From Spirochaetota bacterium (lineage in GTDB: Bacteria; Spirochaetota; UBA4802; UB4802), in NCBI GenBank assembly GCA_029548025.1, contig JAKPOE010000095.1:1-12261 (forward strand): DNA of 12,261 nt. The letters are read 5' to 3'. Position numbers and translations under genes: made by a program. Shown piece after piece: positions 1-7,448 of the stretch (positions within the stretch are counted from its first letter, which is position 1; each line of letters begins with the position of its first letter). The notes under the pieces are model-generated. The model saw only the letters and a program-made list of their open reading frames with translations. It had not been told where the DNA came from and searched no databases.

Positions 1-162
1 ATTTTAGTAAAAATATCAAGGGACATTGTCTATTGCAAAGATCAAAATAACTGCTATATGCTTTTTAGTAAAACCGGATTTACAAACGACATGAAAATGA
101 TTGCAAAAAAAGATGATGGTATGCTCTTTGATTGCAATACTATAGTGCAACAAATTCAATAG
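1..162 (+). CDS. C-terminal fragment of a probable DUF234-type ATPase/nuclease-like protein (5' end outside window)
   Basis: The frame is open from the first base to a TAG at 160-162 and gives 53 residues. The central part, CYMLFSKTGFTNDMK, followed by a short strand-forming stretch (GMLFDCNTIV), resembles the end of archaeal/bacterial AAA+ ATPases of the DUF234 group. Their C-terminal restriction-endonuclease-like fold finishes with a similar 'FSKSGFT' segment. The Walker motifs would lie off the left edge, so the ATPase assignment rests on tail similarity recalled from the family. The stop codon touches the ribosome binding site of ade, so the two genes are probably read from one transcript. 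The family call is moderate; that this is real coding sequence is likelier. Confidence 0.55.
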   Translation: MLVKISRDIVYCKDQNNCYMLFSKTGFTNDMKMIAKKDDGMLFDCNTIVQQIQ

Positions 163-174
163 GGGGATAACTTT

Positions 175-1956
175 ATGAACTTTATACCACTTGAAACGAT
201 TACCATGGAGCTTGCCGATGTTGCCATGGGACGCCGTAAGGCTGACATGGTAATTAAAAATGGAACATTGGTGAATGTCAATACAAAAGAGTTGCAGGAA
301 CATATCGATGTCGCCCTATATAAAGGAAGAATAGCATTGGTAGGAGATGCCAGCCACTGTATTGGCGAAACAACGCAAATAATTGATGCTACCGGTTTAT
401 ATATTGCACCTGGATTTATGGATGGGCATATTCATGTTGAAAGCAGCATGCTGACGGTATCACAGTACAGCACTGCAGTGGTACCACATGGAACAACGGC
501 AATCTTTATGGACCCGCATGAGATAGCTAATGTGCTGGGGCTTAAAGGTGTGAAACTGATGCTTGATGAAGCACGGGATGTGCCGCTCAGGGTTTATGCT
601 ACAGTGCCTTCATGCGTGCCGGCTGCACAAGGGCTGGAGGATGCAGGTGCTGAAATTGGCCCTGAAGAGATAGCAGAAGCAATGAAGTGGGATGCCATTG
701 CAGGGTTGGGTGAGCTTATGAATTTTCCCGGTGTATTCAACAGCGTCCCGGATGTACACAAAGAGATAGCAGTAACGCTAAAAGCTGGCAAACCGGTAAC
801 AGGTCACTTTGCTTTGCCCGATACGGGAAAAATGCTCAATGCATACATAGCTTCTGGCGTGCGTTCATGTCATGAATCGGTGAGGCATGAGGATGCATTG
901 GCAAAGATGCGTCTGGGAATGTATGCAAAGATACGTGAAGGTTCAGCATGGCACGATTTAAAAGAGGTCATAAAAGCTATTACCCATAATACAGTGCAAA
1001 GCCGTTTTGCTATCCTTGTGAGTGACGATACCCATCCTGATACGTTGATAAAACTGGGACATCTTGATCATATTGTTAAAAGAGCAATTGAAGAAGGTGT
1101 TGACCCTGTAACTGCTATAGAGATGGTAACCATTAATACTGCCGAATGCTTTTTGATGAGCAAGGATTTTGGAAGTGTATCGCCATCAAAGGTTGCTGAT
1201 ATTGTTCTTCTTTCGGATCTTTATAGTGTTACTGTGAAAGCAGTTATTATTGGCGGCAGGCTGGTTGCCAGGGATGGAACAATGCTTTCATCGGCAAAAA
1301 AGGTAACCTATCCTGACTGGTCAAAAAACACCGTTAATGTTGGCAAAACCTTAACCCCTCAGGATTTTATGCTAACAGTCAATAAATCCGAGGTTAAAGT
1401 TCGTGTAATCCAGATAGAAGAAGCAAAAGTTACAACAAAGCAGGTCATTGAAACATTGAAGACTATTGATGGCAATGTTGCACCCAATAAAGAAAAGGAT
1501 ATTGCAAAGGCTGCGCTGTTTGAGCGTCATAAAGCCACCGGAACAAAAGGGCTGGGTTTTGTAAAAGGTTTTGGCTTAAAAAAAGGCGCTGTTGCATCAA
1601 CTGTTGCACATGATTCGCATAATTTGCTTATCGTTGGTACCGATGAAGAGGATATGGCTTTTGCCGGGAATGAGCTTATCAAAGCTGGTGGTGGGATGAT
1701 AGCTGTTGCTGATGGCAAAGTGCTGGCTATTGTGGAGCTTCCTGTTGCAGGGTTGCTGACAGATGAACCGGTTGAAGCAGTTCAAAAAAAGGTTGAAACT
1801 TTAGAAAAAGCCTGGAAAATGTTAGGATGCAATCTGGTTTCACCGTTTATGACAATGGCTCTTTTAGGATTACCGGTTATTCCGGAGCTCAGGCTCAGTA
1901 ACCGGGGCCTTGTTGATGCGGTTAACTTTACATTTACAGATGTCATTGCGGGCTGA
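175..1956 (+). CDS. ade: Adenine deaminase
   Basis: Hydrolyses adenine to hypoxanthine and ammonia in the cytoplasm, feeding purine salvage. At 593 residues it matches the usual bacterial Ade length of about 590. It is an amidohydrolase-fold enzyme: the N-terminal beta-sandwich is followed by the metal-binding HxH in GHIHVESS (residues 84-91), DPHE (113-116), GLGELMN (177-183), TGHF (209-212), CHES (232-235) and SDDTHPD (283-289), whose aspartates fit the metal/catalytic site. The C-terminal half (about 400-593) is the Ade-specific domain. The start is fixed by AGGGGG at 161-166, 8 bases upstream of the ATG. That site overlaps the stop of the preceding gene, which suggests co-transcription. 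No purine riboswitch fits in the 12-base gap. All recognised motifs are intact. The gene is G+C-richer than the lipoprotein at 7546-8991. Confidence 0.96.
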   Translation: MNFIPLETITMELADVAMGRRKADMVIKNGTLVNVNTKELQEHIDVALYKGRIALVGDASHCIGETTQIIDATGLYIAPGFMDGHIHVESSMLTVSQYSTAVVPHGTTAIFMDPHEIANVLGLKGVKLMLDEARDVPLRVYATVPSCVPAAQGLEDAGAEIGPEEIAEAMKWDAIAGLGELMNFPGVFNSVPDVHKEIAVTLKAGKPVTGHFALPDTGKMLNAYIASGVRSCHESVRHEDALAKMRLGMYAKIREGSAWHDLKEVIKAITHNTVQSRFAILVSDDTHPDTLIKLGHLDHIVKRAIEEGVDPVTAIEMVTINTAECFLMSKDFGSVSPSKVADIVLLSDLYSVTVKAVIIGGRLVARDGTMLSSAKKVTYPDWSKNTVNVGKTLTPQDFMLTVNKSEVKVRVIQIEEAKVTTKQVIETLKTIDGNVAPNKEKDIAKAALFERHKATGTKGLGFVKGFGLKKGAVASTVAHDSHNLLIVGTDEEDMAFAGNELIKAGGGMIAVADGKVLAIVELPVAGLLTDEPVEAVQKKVETLEKAWKMLGCNLVSPFMTMALLGLPVIPELRLSNRGLVDAVNFTFTDVIAG

Positions 1957-2062
1957 AAGCTTTTTAGAGGAAGCTATCGCCCATAAACAAACACTGGCAC
2001 TGGTAACCCTTGCAACCTGCCCGCATACGATACCAGACAACGCCGGGAGAGGGAGGTGTGTT

Positions 2063-3259
2063 GTGAGAAGCACACTATTAATTTTTTTTATTATCGTTGC
2101 TATGGGTTGCGGGGGTATGAAATACAAGGTTGTTAATACAAGGCACACGGTATCAACAGGCTTTACCGTACATAGCAATATTTATTTTCTCTGCGATTAC
2201 GGTTTGTATCAGCCCGGTAGGCAGATAATACCTATGTACATGTACAGCCCCGGTGATGTGTATATGCATGCACTGTATCTGTATTCATATACTCCTGCCA
2301 CTAATACGCTTAAACAAGTGTTACAGATACAATCACCGGTCAGCACCAACATTGATATTAGCAATGCCGCATGGGTGGAGGATAACGGTATTGTGTACTG
2401 CATTTATTCTGCTGGCTGGGACAATATACAGAAAAAAGTGCAGAAAGATGTATTGTCTTTTAATATCAATGCAATGAATGTCATTGCTCTCTCCAACTAT
2501 GAAAAACAGCAGATCCTGAAAAAATATGGTACACGCACAAATAAAAATCACATGCTGTCCCAAACTGACATTCTGTATTATGTGGATCATTTGCCAATGG
2601 AGCTGTGGTTGCTGCCTTCGCCGCTTACATTTTGCACACTTGATGATGCCGATTTAAAGGAGGTTCTTGTTCAGGGTATTGGCGACAGTAACTTTAAGGA
2701 AGTCATATTTGCTAAATTACAACAGTGTTCAAAAAAAGAATTACTTGCAGTAGCTGCCGGTATTGAGAAAAGATACAAAAGCCTTGAAAGCTATCAAAAG
2801 ATGGAATATGCTCCATACAGGGAGCGATGGGTTACGCGAATATTGCTTGCTGCGTTCTATGGGTTAAGTGCTGACAAAAATTTAACACTGGCGCAGGCAG
2901 TATATCATAAAAACAATGATATATTCTATAAATTAGTAAATAACGAAAATATCAATTACTGCGATCAACACGGGACAACCCTGTGTATGATTGCTGCGTA
3001 TGCTGACAATATTGAGGTGCTGTCATATTTACTTAAAGCAAATGCAGACATGGATGCACAGGATGCATTTGGGTGTACGGCTCTGATGTATGCAGTTTTT
3101 GGGCGTGCTGCCGAAGCCATGGGGTTTTTAATAAAAAATAATGCTGATACGGAAGTTGTTTCCGGAAGCAATTGTACTGCATGGGTGCACATCGATACAG
3201 CAGGCATGCGCAAGCGGTACGTACTGTTAACAGAGCAGAAAGTACAGAAGAAGCAATAG
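2063..3259 (+). CDS. Ankyrin-repeat lipoprotein
   Basis: A 398-residue secreted protein of unknown function. The preferred start is GTG at 2063, with GGGAGG (2051-2056) 6 bases upstream. It begins directly with a signal peptide (MRSTLLIFFIIVAMG) and a lipidation cysteine at residue 16; the lipobox A-M-G-C is slightly relaxed. An in-frame ATG at 1910 would place 51 non-signal residues ahead of this and overlap ade, so it is unlikely. Residues about 35-150 are rich in beta strand (YFLCDYGLY, YLYSYTP, IVYCIYSAGW) and could be propeller-like. Residues 200-280 look helical. At least two ankyrin repeats lie at about 300-365 (GTTLCMIAAYADNIEVLSYL, then FGCTALMYAV), with a degenerate third at the end. 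Ankyrin repeats bind proteins, so a role in envelope protein interactions is possible but unproven. Confidence 0.75.
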   Translation: MRSTLLIFFIIVAMGCGGMKYKVVNTRHTVSTGFTVHSNIYFLCDYGLYQPGRQIIPMYMYSPGDVYMHALYLYSYTPATNTLKQVLQIQSPVSTNIDISNAAWVEDNGIVYCIYSAGWDNIQKKVQKDVLSFNINAMNVIALSNYEKQQILKKYGTRTNKNHMLSQTDILYYVDHLPMELWLLPSPLTFCTLDDADLKEVLVQGIGDSNFKEVIFAKLQQCSKKELLAVAAGIEKRYKSLESYQKMEYAPYRERWVTRILLAAFYGLSADKNLTLAQAVYHKNNDIFYKLVNNENINYCDQHGTTLCMIAAYADNIEVLSYLLKANADMDAQDAFGCTALMYAVFGRAAEAMGFLIKNNADTEVVSGSNCTAWVHIDTAGMRKRYVLLTEQKVQKKQ

Positions 3260-3281
3260 CAGGATTATATGGTTATTGATG

Positions 3282-3318
3282 TCACATATCACAGCATCAC
3301 GATGCACTAACTATGTGA
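3282..3318. repeat. Nested inverted repeats between the two plus-strand lipoprotein genes
   Basis: TCACATA (3282-3288) is mirrored exactly by TATGTGA (3312-3318). Inside it, GCATC (3294-3298) is mirrored by GATGC (3301-3305). The arms are 7 and 5 bases, with 5- and 6-base internal loops between them. A run of five T follows at 3327-3331, but 8 bases after the stem, so a terminator is only a weak reading. An operator or mRNA leader structure for the next gene is equally possible. Confidence 0.35.
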
Positions 3319-3354
3319 ATGCACGATTTTTAAATACTATATGGAGGTACTGGT

Positions 3355-4083
3355 ATGTATAAACTAATTCTAAGCCTTGTTTGTATTTCTTTTGTGTTTA
3401 CAGGATGTACAAAGGCGAAAATTGATGAAAAGAATATATTGGGCGATTGGGAAGCAATAAAGGGGGATTATCAGGAGGTAAGTTTTTACAAGGAAGATGG
3501 TAAAAGTAAATTTTCAGCTTATCTTAATGGAAGACTGTTCACTGACGGGACATGGTTGATAAAAGGCGACTCGCTGATACTGCAATTGAGTACCGGTGAA
3601 ACGGTAACCTATACACGGGTTGCTGTTAAAAATGGCATTCTGGAATTAAATGGGGGCCAGCAGCAATATCAACCCCTCCGAACAGATCAACAGAAAATAG
3701 TTGAGCTGATTGCTGCAGTTGCATCTATAGAAGGAATTAGCTTTTCAAAACCGGCTGATACACAATTTCCATGGAACTTTGATGAAGGTACCAGCGAAAA
3801 AAAGGTGAAAGGAAAAATGATAAAGGCAACCATACAGCTAACAACTGACGATTATACAGATCTGGCAAATGCATCAAGGAAAGTTGTTGAGTTGCTGACA
3901 TCTAAGGGGTTTACTTCATCAGATTATAATATGACCGAAATTCAATCTGCCGCAGAAAATGGCCCTCTTAAAGTCCTTATAAAACAGCAGGCACCCATAA
4001 GCTATGACCCCGAAACCGATACACCTGTTTCAATTAAAGGGCAAAACGCATACCTTGAGATAATGTGCGGGGTTATTGAATAA
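3355..4083 (+). CDS. Lipocalin-like lipoprotein
   Basis: A 242-residue envelope lipoprotein of unknown function. It starts at an ATG 6 bases after GGAGGT (3343-3348). The signal peptide MYKLILSLVCISFVFTG ends in a good lipobox with the lipid-modified cysteine at residue 18. Residues about 27-107 look like a small lipocalin-like beta barrel: NILGDWEA, FYKEDGKSKFSAYLNG, GTWLIKGDSLILQL and VKNGILELNG are alternating strands of the type found in DUF4923/DUF5640-like domains. Residues 108-242 form a second mixed alpha/beta part that I do not recognise. The gene lies 95 bases after the ankyrin lipoprotein and ends 45 bases before a strong hairpin terminator, so it is probably the last gene of the plus-strand run. 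Confidence 0.75.
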   Translation: MYKLILSLVCISFVFTGCTKAKIDEKNILGDWEAIKGDYQEVSFYKEDGKSKFSAYLNGRLFTDGTWLIKGDSLILQLSTGETVTYTRVAVKNGILELNGGQQQYQPLRTDQQKIVELIAAVASIEGISFSKPADTQFPWNFDEGTSEKKVKGKMIKATIQLTTDDYTDLANASRKVVELLTSKGFTSSDYNMTEIQSAAENGPLKVLIKQQAPISYDPETDTPVSIKGQNAYLEIMCGVIE

Positions 4084-4128
4084 TAACTTTATTTTTTATA
4101 GTTGCTGAAAAAATCATGCGTTCACAGT

Positions 4129-4168
4129 AAAGAGTATCCCCTGCTTCATTGGGGAATACTCTTTTTAT
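4129..4168 (+). terminator. Rho-independent terminator after the lipocalin-like lipoprotein gene
   Basis: The 13-base left arm AAAGAGTATCCCC (4129-4141) pairs with GGGGAATACTCTTT (4151-4164), with one bulged A and a 9-base loop. The stem runs straight into a T run (4162-4166). On the plus strand this is a classic intrinsic terminator. In the minus direction the hairpin exists but is followed by TTTACTG rather than a long T run, so it would end transcripts from the ligase remnant less well. Confidence 0.85.
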
Positions 4169-4210
4169 CATAAAATCTTCTGTAAGATAGATGACAAAAT
4201 TATTTCATGA

Positions 4211-4369
4211 TTAGCTTTTTAACTTTTCCATCTCACGCTGTTTCAGTACCTTACGGTCTGGTTTCCCTATTGCCGTTAGAGGAAGTTCATCAATAAATTC
4301 AACATATTTTGGTACTTTATACGCCGAAAGCCTTTCTTTACAGTAGTCAATTGGATAACTTAACAATCT
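4211..4369 (-). pseudogene. 3' remnant of an acyl-CoA synthetase (AMP-forming ligase) gene
   Basis: Reading the minus strand directly after the TAG stop of the ATPase gene (4372-4370), the same frame stays open for 52 residues to a TAA at 4213-4211. The sequence is the C-terminal end of the ANL superfamily: CKERLSAYKVPKYVEFIDEL (residues 10-29), then LPLTAIGKPDRKVLK (29-43). This matches the family A10 motif PxTxxGKxxR with its catalytic lysine (residue 36), which in intact enzymes helps form the acyl-adenylate. The adenylation core and the rest of the gene are absent, no start codon or ribosome binding site is visible, and the ATPase stop precedes it. It is best read as debris of a fatty-acid or related CoA ligase whose 5' part was replaced by the ATPase gene. 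Confidence 0.85.
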
Positions 4370-5569
4370 CTACAATGCCCACCATGGAACTACTGCCATA
4401 GCTTCACCCTGATTGAATATGTGGTCTCCTCCATATATGACAATACCTTTTTGTGCATTGAGAATCGTGTTACATTTTTGTATGCCATCGGTAAATTCAG
4501 GATTATAGGTTTTTGCTGATTTTATTTCAACAGTAAGCAAACCTTCCCATTCAACGATGCAATCAATTTCATTGCCTGTCCTGTCACGGAAAAAATATAT
4601 TGGCGGCTTAGTTATCCCTGTATGAACCATTCGTTTATACAGCTCAGCAATTATAAATGTTTCAAAGATATTGCCATAAAGAGGGTGCCCTATTAGTTCT
4701 TTCTGGCTGCGGATGGATAGCAGAAAACACAAAAGGCCGGTATCGACAAAATATAGCTTTGGTGTTTTAATGACTCGTTTTGCAACATTTTTGAAATATG
4801 GTTGAAGGAAAAATATAACACCACTTGTTTCAAGCAATGAAAGCCATTTTTTGACAGTTGGCTGCGATATGCCAATCCTGTTTGACAGTGACGCATAATT
4901 TACTAATTGCCCTGAGTATGATGCTACTGTTTTTATGAATATTTCAAATTGATGTAAATTTTCAATATTGATAAGATTGCGGATATCACGTTCAATATAG
5001 GTAACTGTGTAATTTTCAAGCCACTTTGATGCATCAAGATGTTTGTCATGTATGCGGGGAAACATACCAGAAAAAATCATGCTATCAATGGTTATAGTAT
5101 TACACTGTTTTTTGTTTTCTTTTTTTACAGTAAATATTGAAGGGATGTCCTTATCAAAACGCTTTACTATAAGTTCATTAACGGTAAATGGAAATAATGT
5201 AAATATGATGATACGCCCGGCTAACGATTGTGTTATTTTTTCCATCAAAAGAAATTGTTGCGAACCGGTTAGTACATACCCGGCGGGTTTGCTGTTTTTA
5301 TCTACCATTTCCTGGAGATAGGTAAACAGTGAAGGCGCTCGTTGTGCTTCATCAATAATTAGTGGTGGTGGATAGCTCTTTAAAAATCCACGTGGGTCCT
5401 CTTCAGCATATAATCGCATATCAAGGTTTTCAAGTGAACAATAGTCGTAATCATGAAATAGCTTTTGTGCAAGGGTTGTTTTGCCGCTTTGACGGGGACC
5501 AGCTATTGCAATAACCGGATATTGCGATTTGTATTTATGTATGGGCATTTCAAGGTTTCGTGGAATCAT
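4370..5569 (-). CDS. AAA+ ATPase with DUF4143-type C-terminal domain
   Basis: A 399-residue protein of the widespread AAA_14/DUF4143 family. Its cellular role is unknown, though it is often found in variable regions. The N-terminal ATPase has Walker A GPRQSGKT (24-31, Lys30), Walker B PLIIDEAQ (69-76), and a sensor-like LTGSQQFLL (100-108) followed by the family hallmark SLAGRI..FTLFPFTVNEL (115-133). The middle holds YIERDI (191-196) and a winged-helix-like ISQPTVKKWLSLLETSGVI. The C-terminus contains FETFIIAEL (302-310), GNEIDCIVE (332-340) and VEIKSAKT (347-354), a PD-(D/E)xK-like pattern (Asp336, Glu348, Lys350). It is full length and looks intact. The first methionine gives the usual family beginning (MIPRNLE), but no Shine-Dalgarno site precedes it. 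The stop is followed in frame by an acyl-CoA ligase remnant, a sign of insertion or recombination. Confidence 0.92.
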   Translation of the reverse strand: MIPRNLEMPIHKYKSQYPVIAIAGPRQSGKTTLAQKLFHDYDYCSLENLDMRLYAEEDPRGFLKSYPPPLIIDEAQRAPSLFTYLQEMVDKNSKPAGYVLTGSQQFLLMEKITQSLAGRIIIFTLFPFTVNELIVKRFDKDIPSIFTVKKENKKQCNTITIDSMIFSGMFPRIHDKHLDASKWLENYTVTYIERDIRNLINIENLHQFEIFIKTVASYSGQLVNYASLSNRIGISQPTVKKWLSLLETSGVIFFLQPYFKNVAKRVIKTPKLYFVDTGLLCFLLSIRSQKELIGHPLYGNIFETFIIAELYKRMVHTGITKPPIYFFRDRTGNEIDCIVEWEGLLTVEIKSAKTYNPEFTDGIQKCNTILNAQKGIVIYGGDHIFNQGEAMAVVPWWAL

Positions 5570-5575
5570 GTGGCT

Positions 5576-5604
5576 AATGTAAAATTACATTTTATATTTG
5601 TCAA
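5576..5604 (-). promoter_or_regulatory. Promoter of the AAA+ ATPase gene, with an overlapping palindrome
   Basis: On the minus strand a consensus -35 box TTGACA (5604-5599) is followed after exactly 17 bases by TACATT (5581-5576), a 4-of-6 match to the -10 box. The predicted transcription start falls on or next to the A of the ATG at 5569, so the transcript may be leaderless, which would explain the missing ribosome binding site. The -10 box lies in a perfect inverted repeat, AATGTAA-AA-TTACATT (5576-5591), which could be an operator. Confidence 0.5.
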
Positions 5605-5693
5605 GATATTAATGGCTTTATTATCATAAAGCTTTACAACCAATAACCATGGTATGCACGCTGCCTTGCAATAATAAATGCGCACAATCGTTT

Positions 5694-6821
5694 TTAATAA
5701 TGGTGCAAATAATCAAGTGCACGTTCAATCTCATGTAAAACCGAATGAGTGGCACCAGCTCTAAAACGATGTAGCGCATCCCCTGCTCTGACCCCGCCAA
5801 TCTTCCCAAGCGCCCACGCAATCATCCCCTGAACGCGCTGGTCATTAGTATTGTTAAACTCAGCAATAAGCTCCGGAATAAACCTGTCATCATTGCTGTT
5901 TCCCATTGCACGGGCAACATTCATCTTCCACCGCCACATATCGGTTGCAGGTGTGTAAAACATGTGAGCCCATATATAGTGCAAAAAATACTTTTCATCC
6001 ATGTGTAATAGCTTTATTAAATCAAAATAAGGTGCTTTTTTAGCAACCCTTTCATTGATGGGAAGCACCTGTGACATCCACGCTTTGTTACGCGGACAAA
6101 CCTCCTGACATCTATCACAACCGTATACGGAAAGCCCCATGGGTTCTCGTAACTCGTAAGGAGTAATATCGCTGGCGTAATAGGTAAGGTACGATATGCA
6201 CCGCTGTGAATCGATGGTGCAGTTTCCTTTCAGCGCTCGGGTGGGGCAGGCTGCTATACAGGCATTTCTGCACCAGTCGGGACATCCTGCTGCAACAGTT
6301 GGCTTGCCGGGTTCATACTCTTTATCAATAACTATCGTAACCGGATTAATCCATGAGCTTTTTTTAGCAGCATTGTTTGCATATAACAAACAGTTTTTGC
6401 CAAACGTTCCAATACCTGCACGTGCTGCGGCAGCCTTCTGCGGCAGATGAAACGGCGTTTTTGTTTTGATGCCAGCATCGCGTAAAAATGCAATGAATTG
6501 TTTTATCTTGATAGTAAGCCCGTCGCGCGTTACCCTGTCGTCATACATATAGCATCTGCCAAAAAACGGTTCCATGCTTTTTGGAAAATCATACTTATAG
6601 TAGTTTTGCAAAATCACCACAATGCATTGTGCCTGAGGCAACACCGTAGCGGGGTTACATCCTTCTTCAAGTTGCAGCCCTGATGCAACAGCCCACGTAT
6701 AGTTATCGGGAATTTTTTGTAAAAATGGTTTATGCTCATGGAATGCTTCCGCATTGGTAAAGCCAATATCATCAAATCCCAGCTCCAGAGCTTTATCTAT
6801 GATGTCCTGTTTTGTTAGCAT
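5694..6821 (-). CDS. QueG-like 4Fe-4S/corrinoid-type reductase, probable paralogue of epoxyqueuosine reductase
   Basis: A 375-residue cytoplasmic iron-sulphur protein. The start at 6821 is chosen because AAGGAA lies about 6 bases upstream; a longer version from 6872 adds 17 unlikely residues inside the tetR end. The N-terminal part (1-160) resembles the cobalamin-binding DUF1730 region of QueG, including RAGIGTFGKN (134-143). Next come two Fe-S cluster motifs: C180, C184, C188 and C192-Pro, then C208 (CISYLTYY) with C235, C238 and C242-Pro (YGCDRCQEVCP). The end (about 300-375) looks like HEAT/PBS-lyase repeats (ARAMGN, AWALGKIGG). QueG performs the last step of queuosine synthesis, but the segment that holds its catalytic aspartate reads KTPFHLPQ here (121-128), and the first cluster has three-residue gaps. 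The substrate is therefore uncertain. It overlaps tetR by 29 bases and is probably controlled by it. Confidence 0.82.
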   Translation of the reverse strand: MLTKQDIIDKALELGFDDIGFTNAEAFHEHKPFLQKIPDNYTWAVASGLQLEEGCNPATVLPQAQCIVVILQNYYKYDFPKSMEPFFGRCYMYDDRVTRDGLTIKIKQFIAFLRDAGIKTKTPFHLPQKAAAARAGIGTFGKNCLLYANNAAKKSSWINPVTIVIDKEYEPGKPTVAAGCPDWCRNACIAACPTRALKGNCTIDSQRCISYLTYYASDITPYELREPMGLSVYGCDRCQEVCPRNKAWMSQVLPINERVAKKAPYFDLIKLLHMDEKYFLHYIWAHMFYTPATDMWRWKMNVARAMGNSNDDRFIPELIAEFNNTNDQRVQGMIAWALGKIGGVRAGDALHRFRAGATHSVLHEIERALDYLHHY

Positions 6822-7437
6822 TGTGTTTCCTTTTATTGTTGGTTTTGTTTGTAGCATACAATTGTAAAACATTTTTGATTGTGGTCATAACGGCGTTGAG
6901 TTCAGAAGCATTTTTGCTCACCTTTGAAAGCATGATACCACCTTCAAGGGCGGCAACAATGGTGTGCGATAGTTCCTGTGCAGGGGTGTGGCTGGCTAAT
7001 AATCCCTGCTCTTTGGCAGTATCAAGTTGTGCTGCAATCCACTGTGTCCATTGATGGAAGACATCAGCAATAAACTGTTTAAATGCGGGATTTTTATCAG
7101 CCATCTCAAGAGCAGTATTGCCAAATATGCACCCACCCAGAAATGTGCGTTGTGCATGGTATGCAAATACAGCATCGAGCATGGCAAAAATTTTCTTGAT
7201 TGGATCTGAGTATTGCGATGTGTGTTTTTCAATGTACTGCTGGTGATTGTTAAATGCAGATTGCAAAGCCTCAAGTATCAATGCTTCCTTATTTTTAAAG
7301 TGAAAATACAGATTACCCTTTTTAACACCGCTGAGAGCAATAATATCCTGTAAGCTTGTATTGGAAAATCCATAAAGATGAATGTGCTCGGTGATGCGTT
7401 CAATGACTGCCTGTTTTGTCTGCATGCCCTTTGTCAT
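6793..7437 (-). CDS. TetR/AcrR-family transcriptional regulator
   Basis: A 214-residue dimeric repressor-type protein. The N-terminal helix-turn-helix is typical: TSLQDIIALSGVKKGNLYFH (27-46), then FKNKEAL (47-53). The C-terminal ligand/dimer domain (about 75-195) carries the GGCIFGNTALEMADKNP block common in TetR proteins that sense small hydrophobic or electrophilic compounds. The ligand cannot be read from the sequence. The ATG at 7437 has AGGA (7449-7446) 8 bases upstream; the next methionine, codon 5, has no usable site. The last 29 bases overlap the start of the QueG-like gene, so the two are translated from one mRNA and the regulator probably controls that operon. The C-terminal tail (NKTNNKRKHNANKTGHHR) is polar and probably disordered. 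Confidence 0.9.
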   Translation of the reverse strand: MTKGMQTKQAVIERITEHIHLYGFSNTSLQDIIALSGVKKGNLYFHFKNKEALILEALQSAFNNHQQYIEKHTSQYSDPIKKIFAMLDAVFAYHAQRTFLGGCIFGNTALEMADKNPAFKQFIADVFHQWTQWIAAQLDTAKEQGLLASHTPAQELSHTIVAALEGGIMLSKVSKNASELNAVMTTIKNVLQLYATNKTNNKRKHNANKTGHHR

Positions 7438-7448
7438 GGTTTGTATCC

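Noticed and set aside
163..174. Purine riboswitch ahead of ade
   Set aside because: Only 12 bases separate the upstream coding frame from the ade start, and they hold the ribosome binding site. There is no room for an aptamer.
16..303. 95-codon minus-strand frame at the left edge
   Set aside because: It is antisense to the ATPase tail and to the conserved start of ade, and has no ribosome binding site or recognisable motif.
1910..2062. Upstream in-frame extension of the ankyrin lipoprotein from an ATG inside ade
   Set aside because: It overlaps ade by 47 bases, would bury the signal peptide at residue 53 onward, and has no ribosome binding site. The GTG at 2063 has both a GGGAGG and a signal peptide directly after it.
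5615..5632. GCTTTA-TTATCA-TAAAGC hairpin downstream of the QueG-like gene as a terminator
   Set aside because: The stem is only 6 mostly A-T pairs and no T run follows on the minus strand. It is too weak to call.
6822..6872. Longer N-terminus of the QueG-like protein
   Set aside because: The added residues (MFYNCMLQTKPTIKGNT) do not resemble the family, lie inside tetR, and lack a good ribosome binding site. The ATG at 6821 has one.
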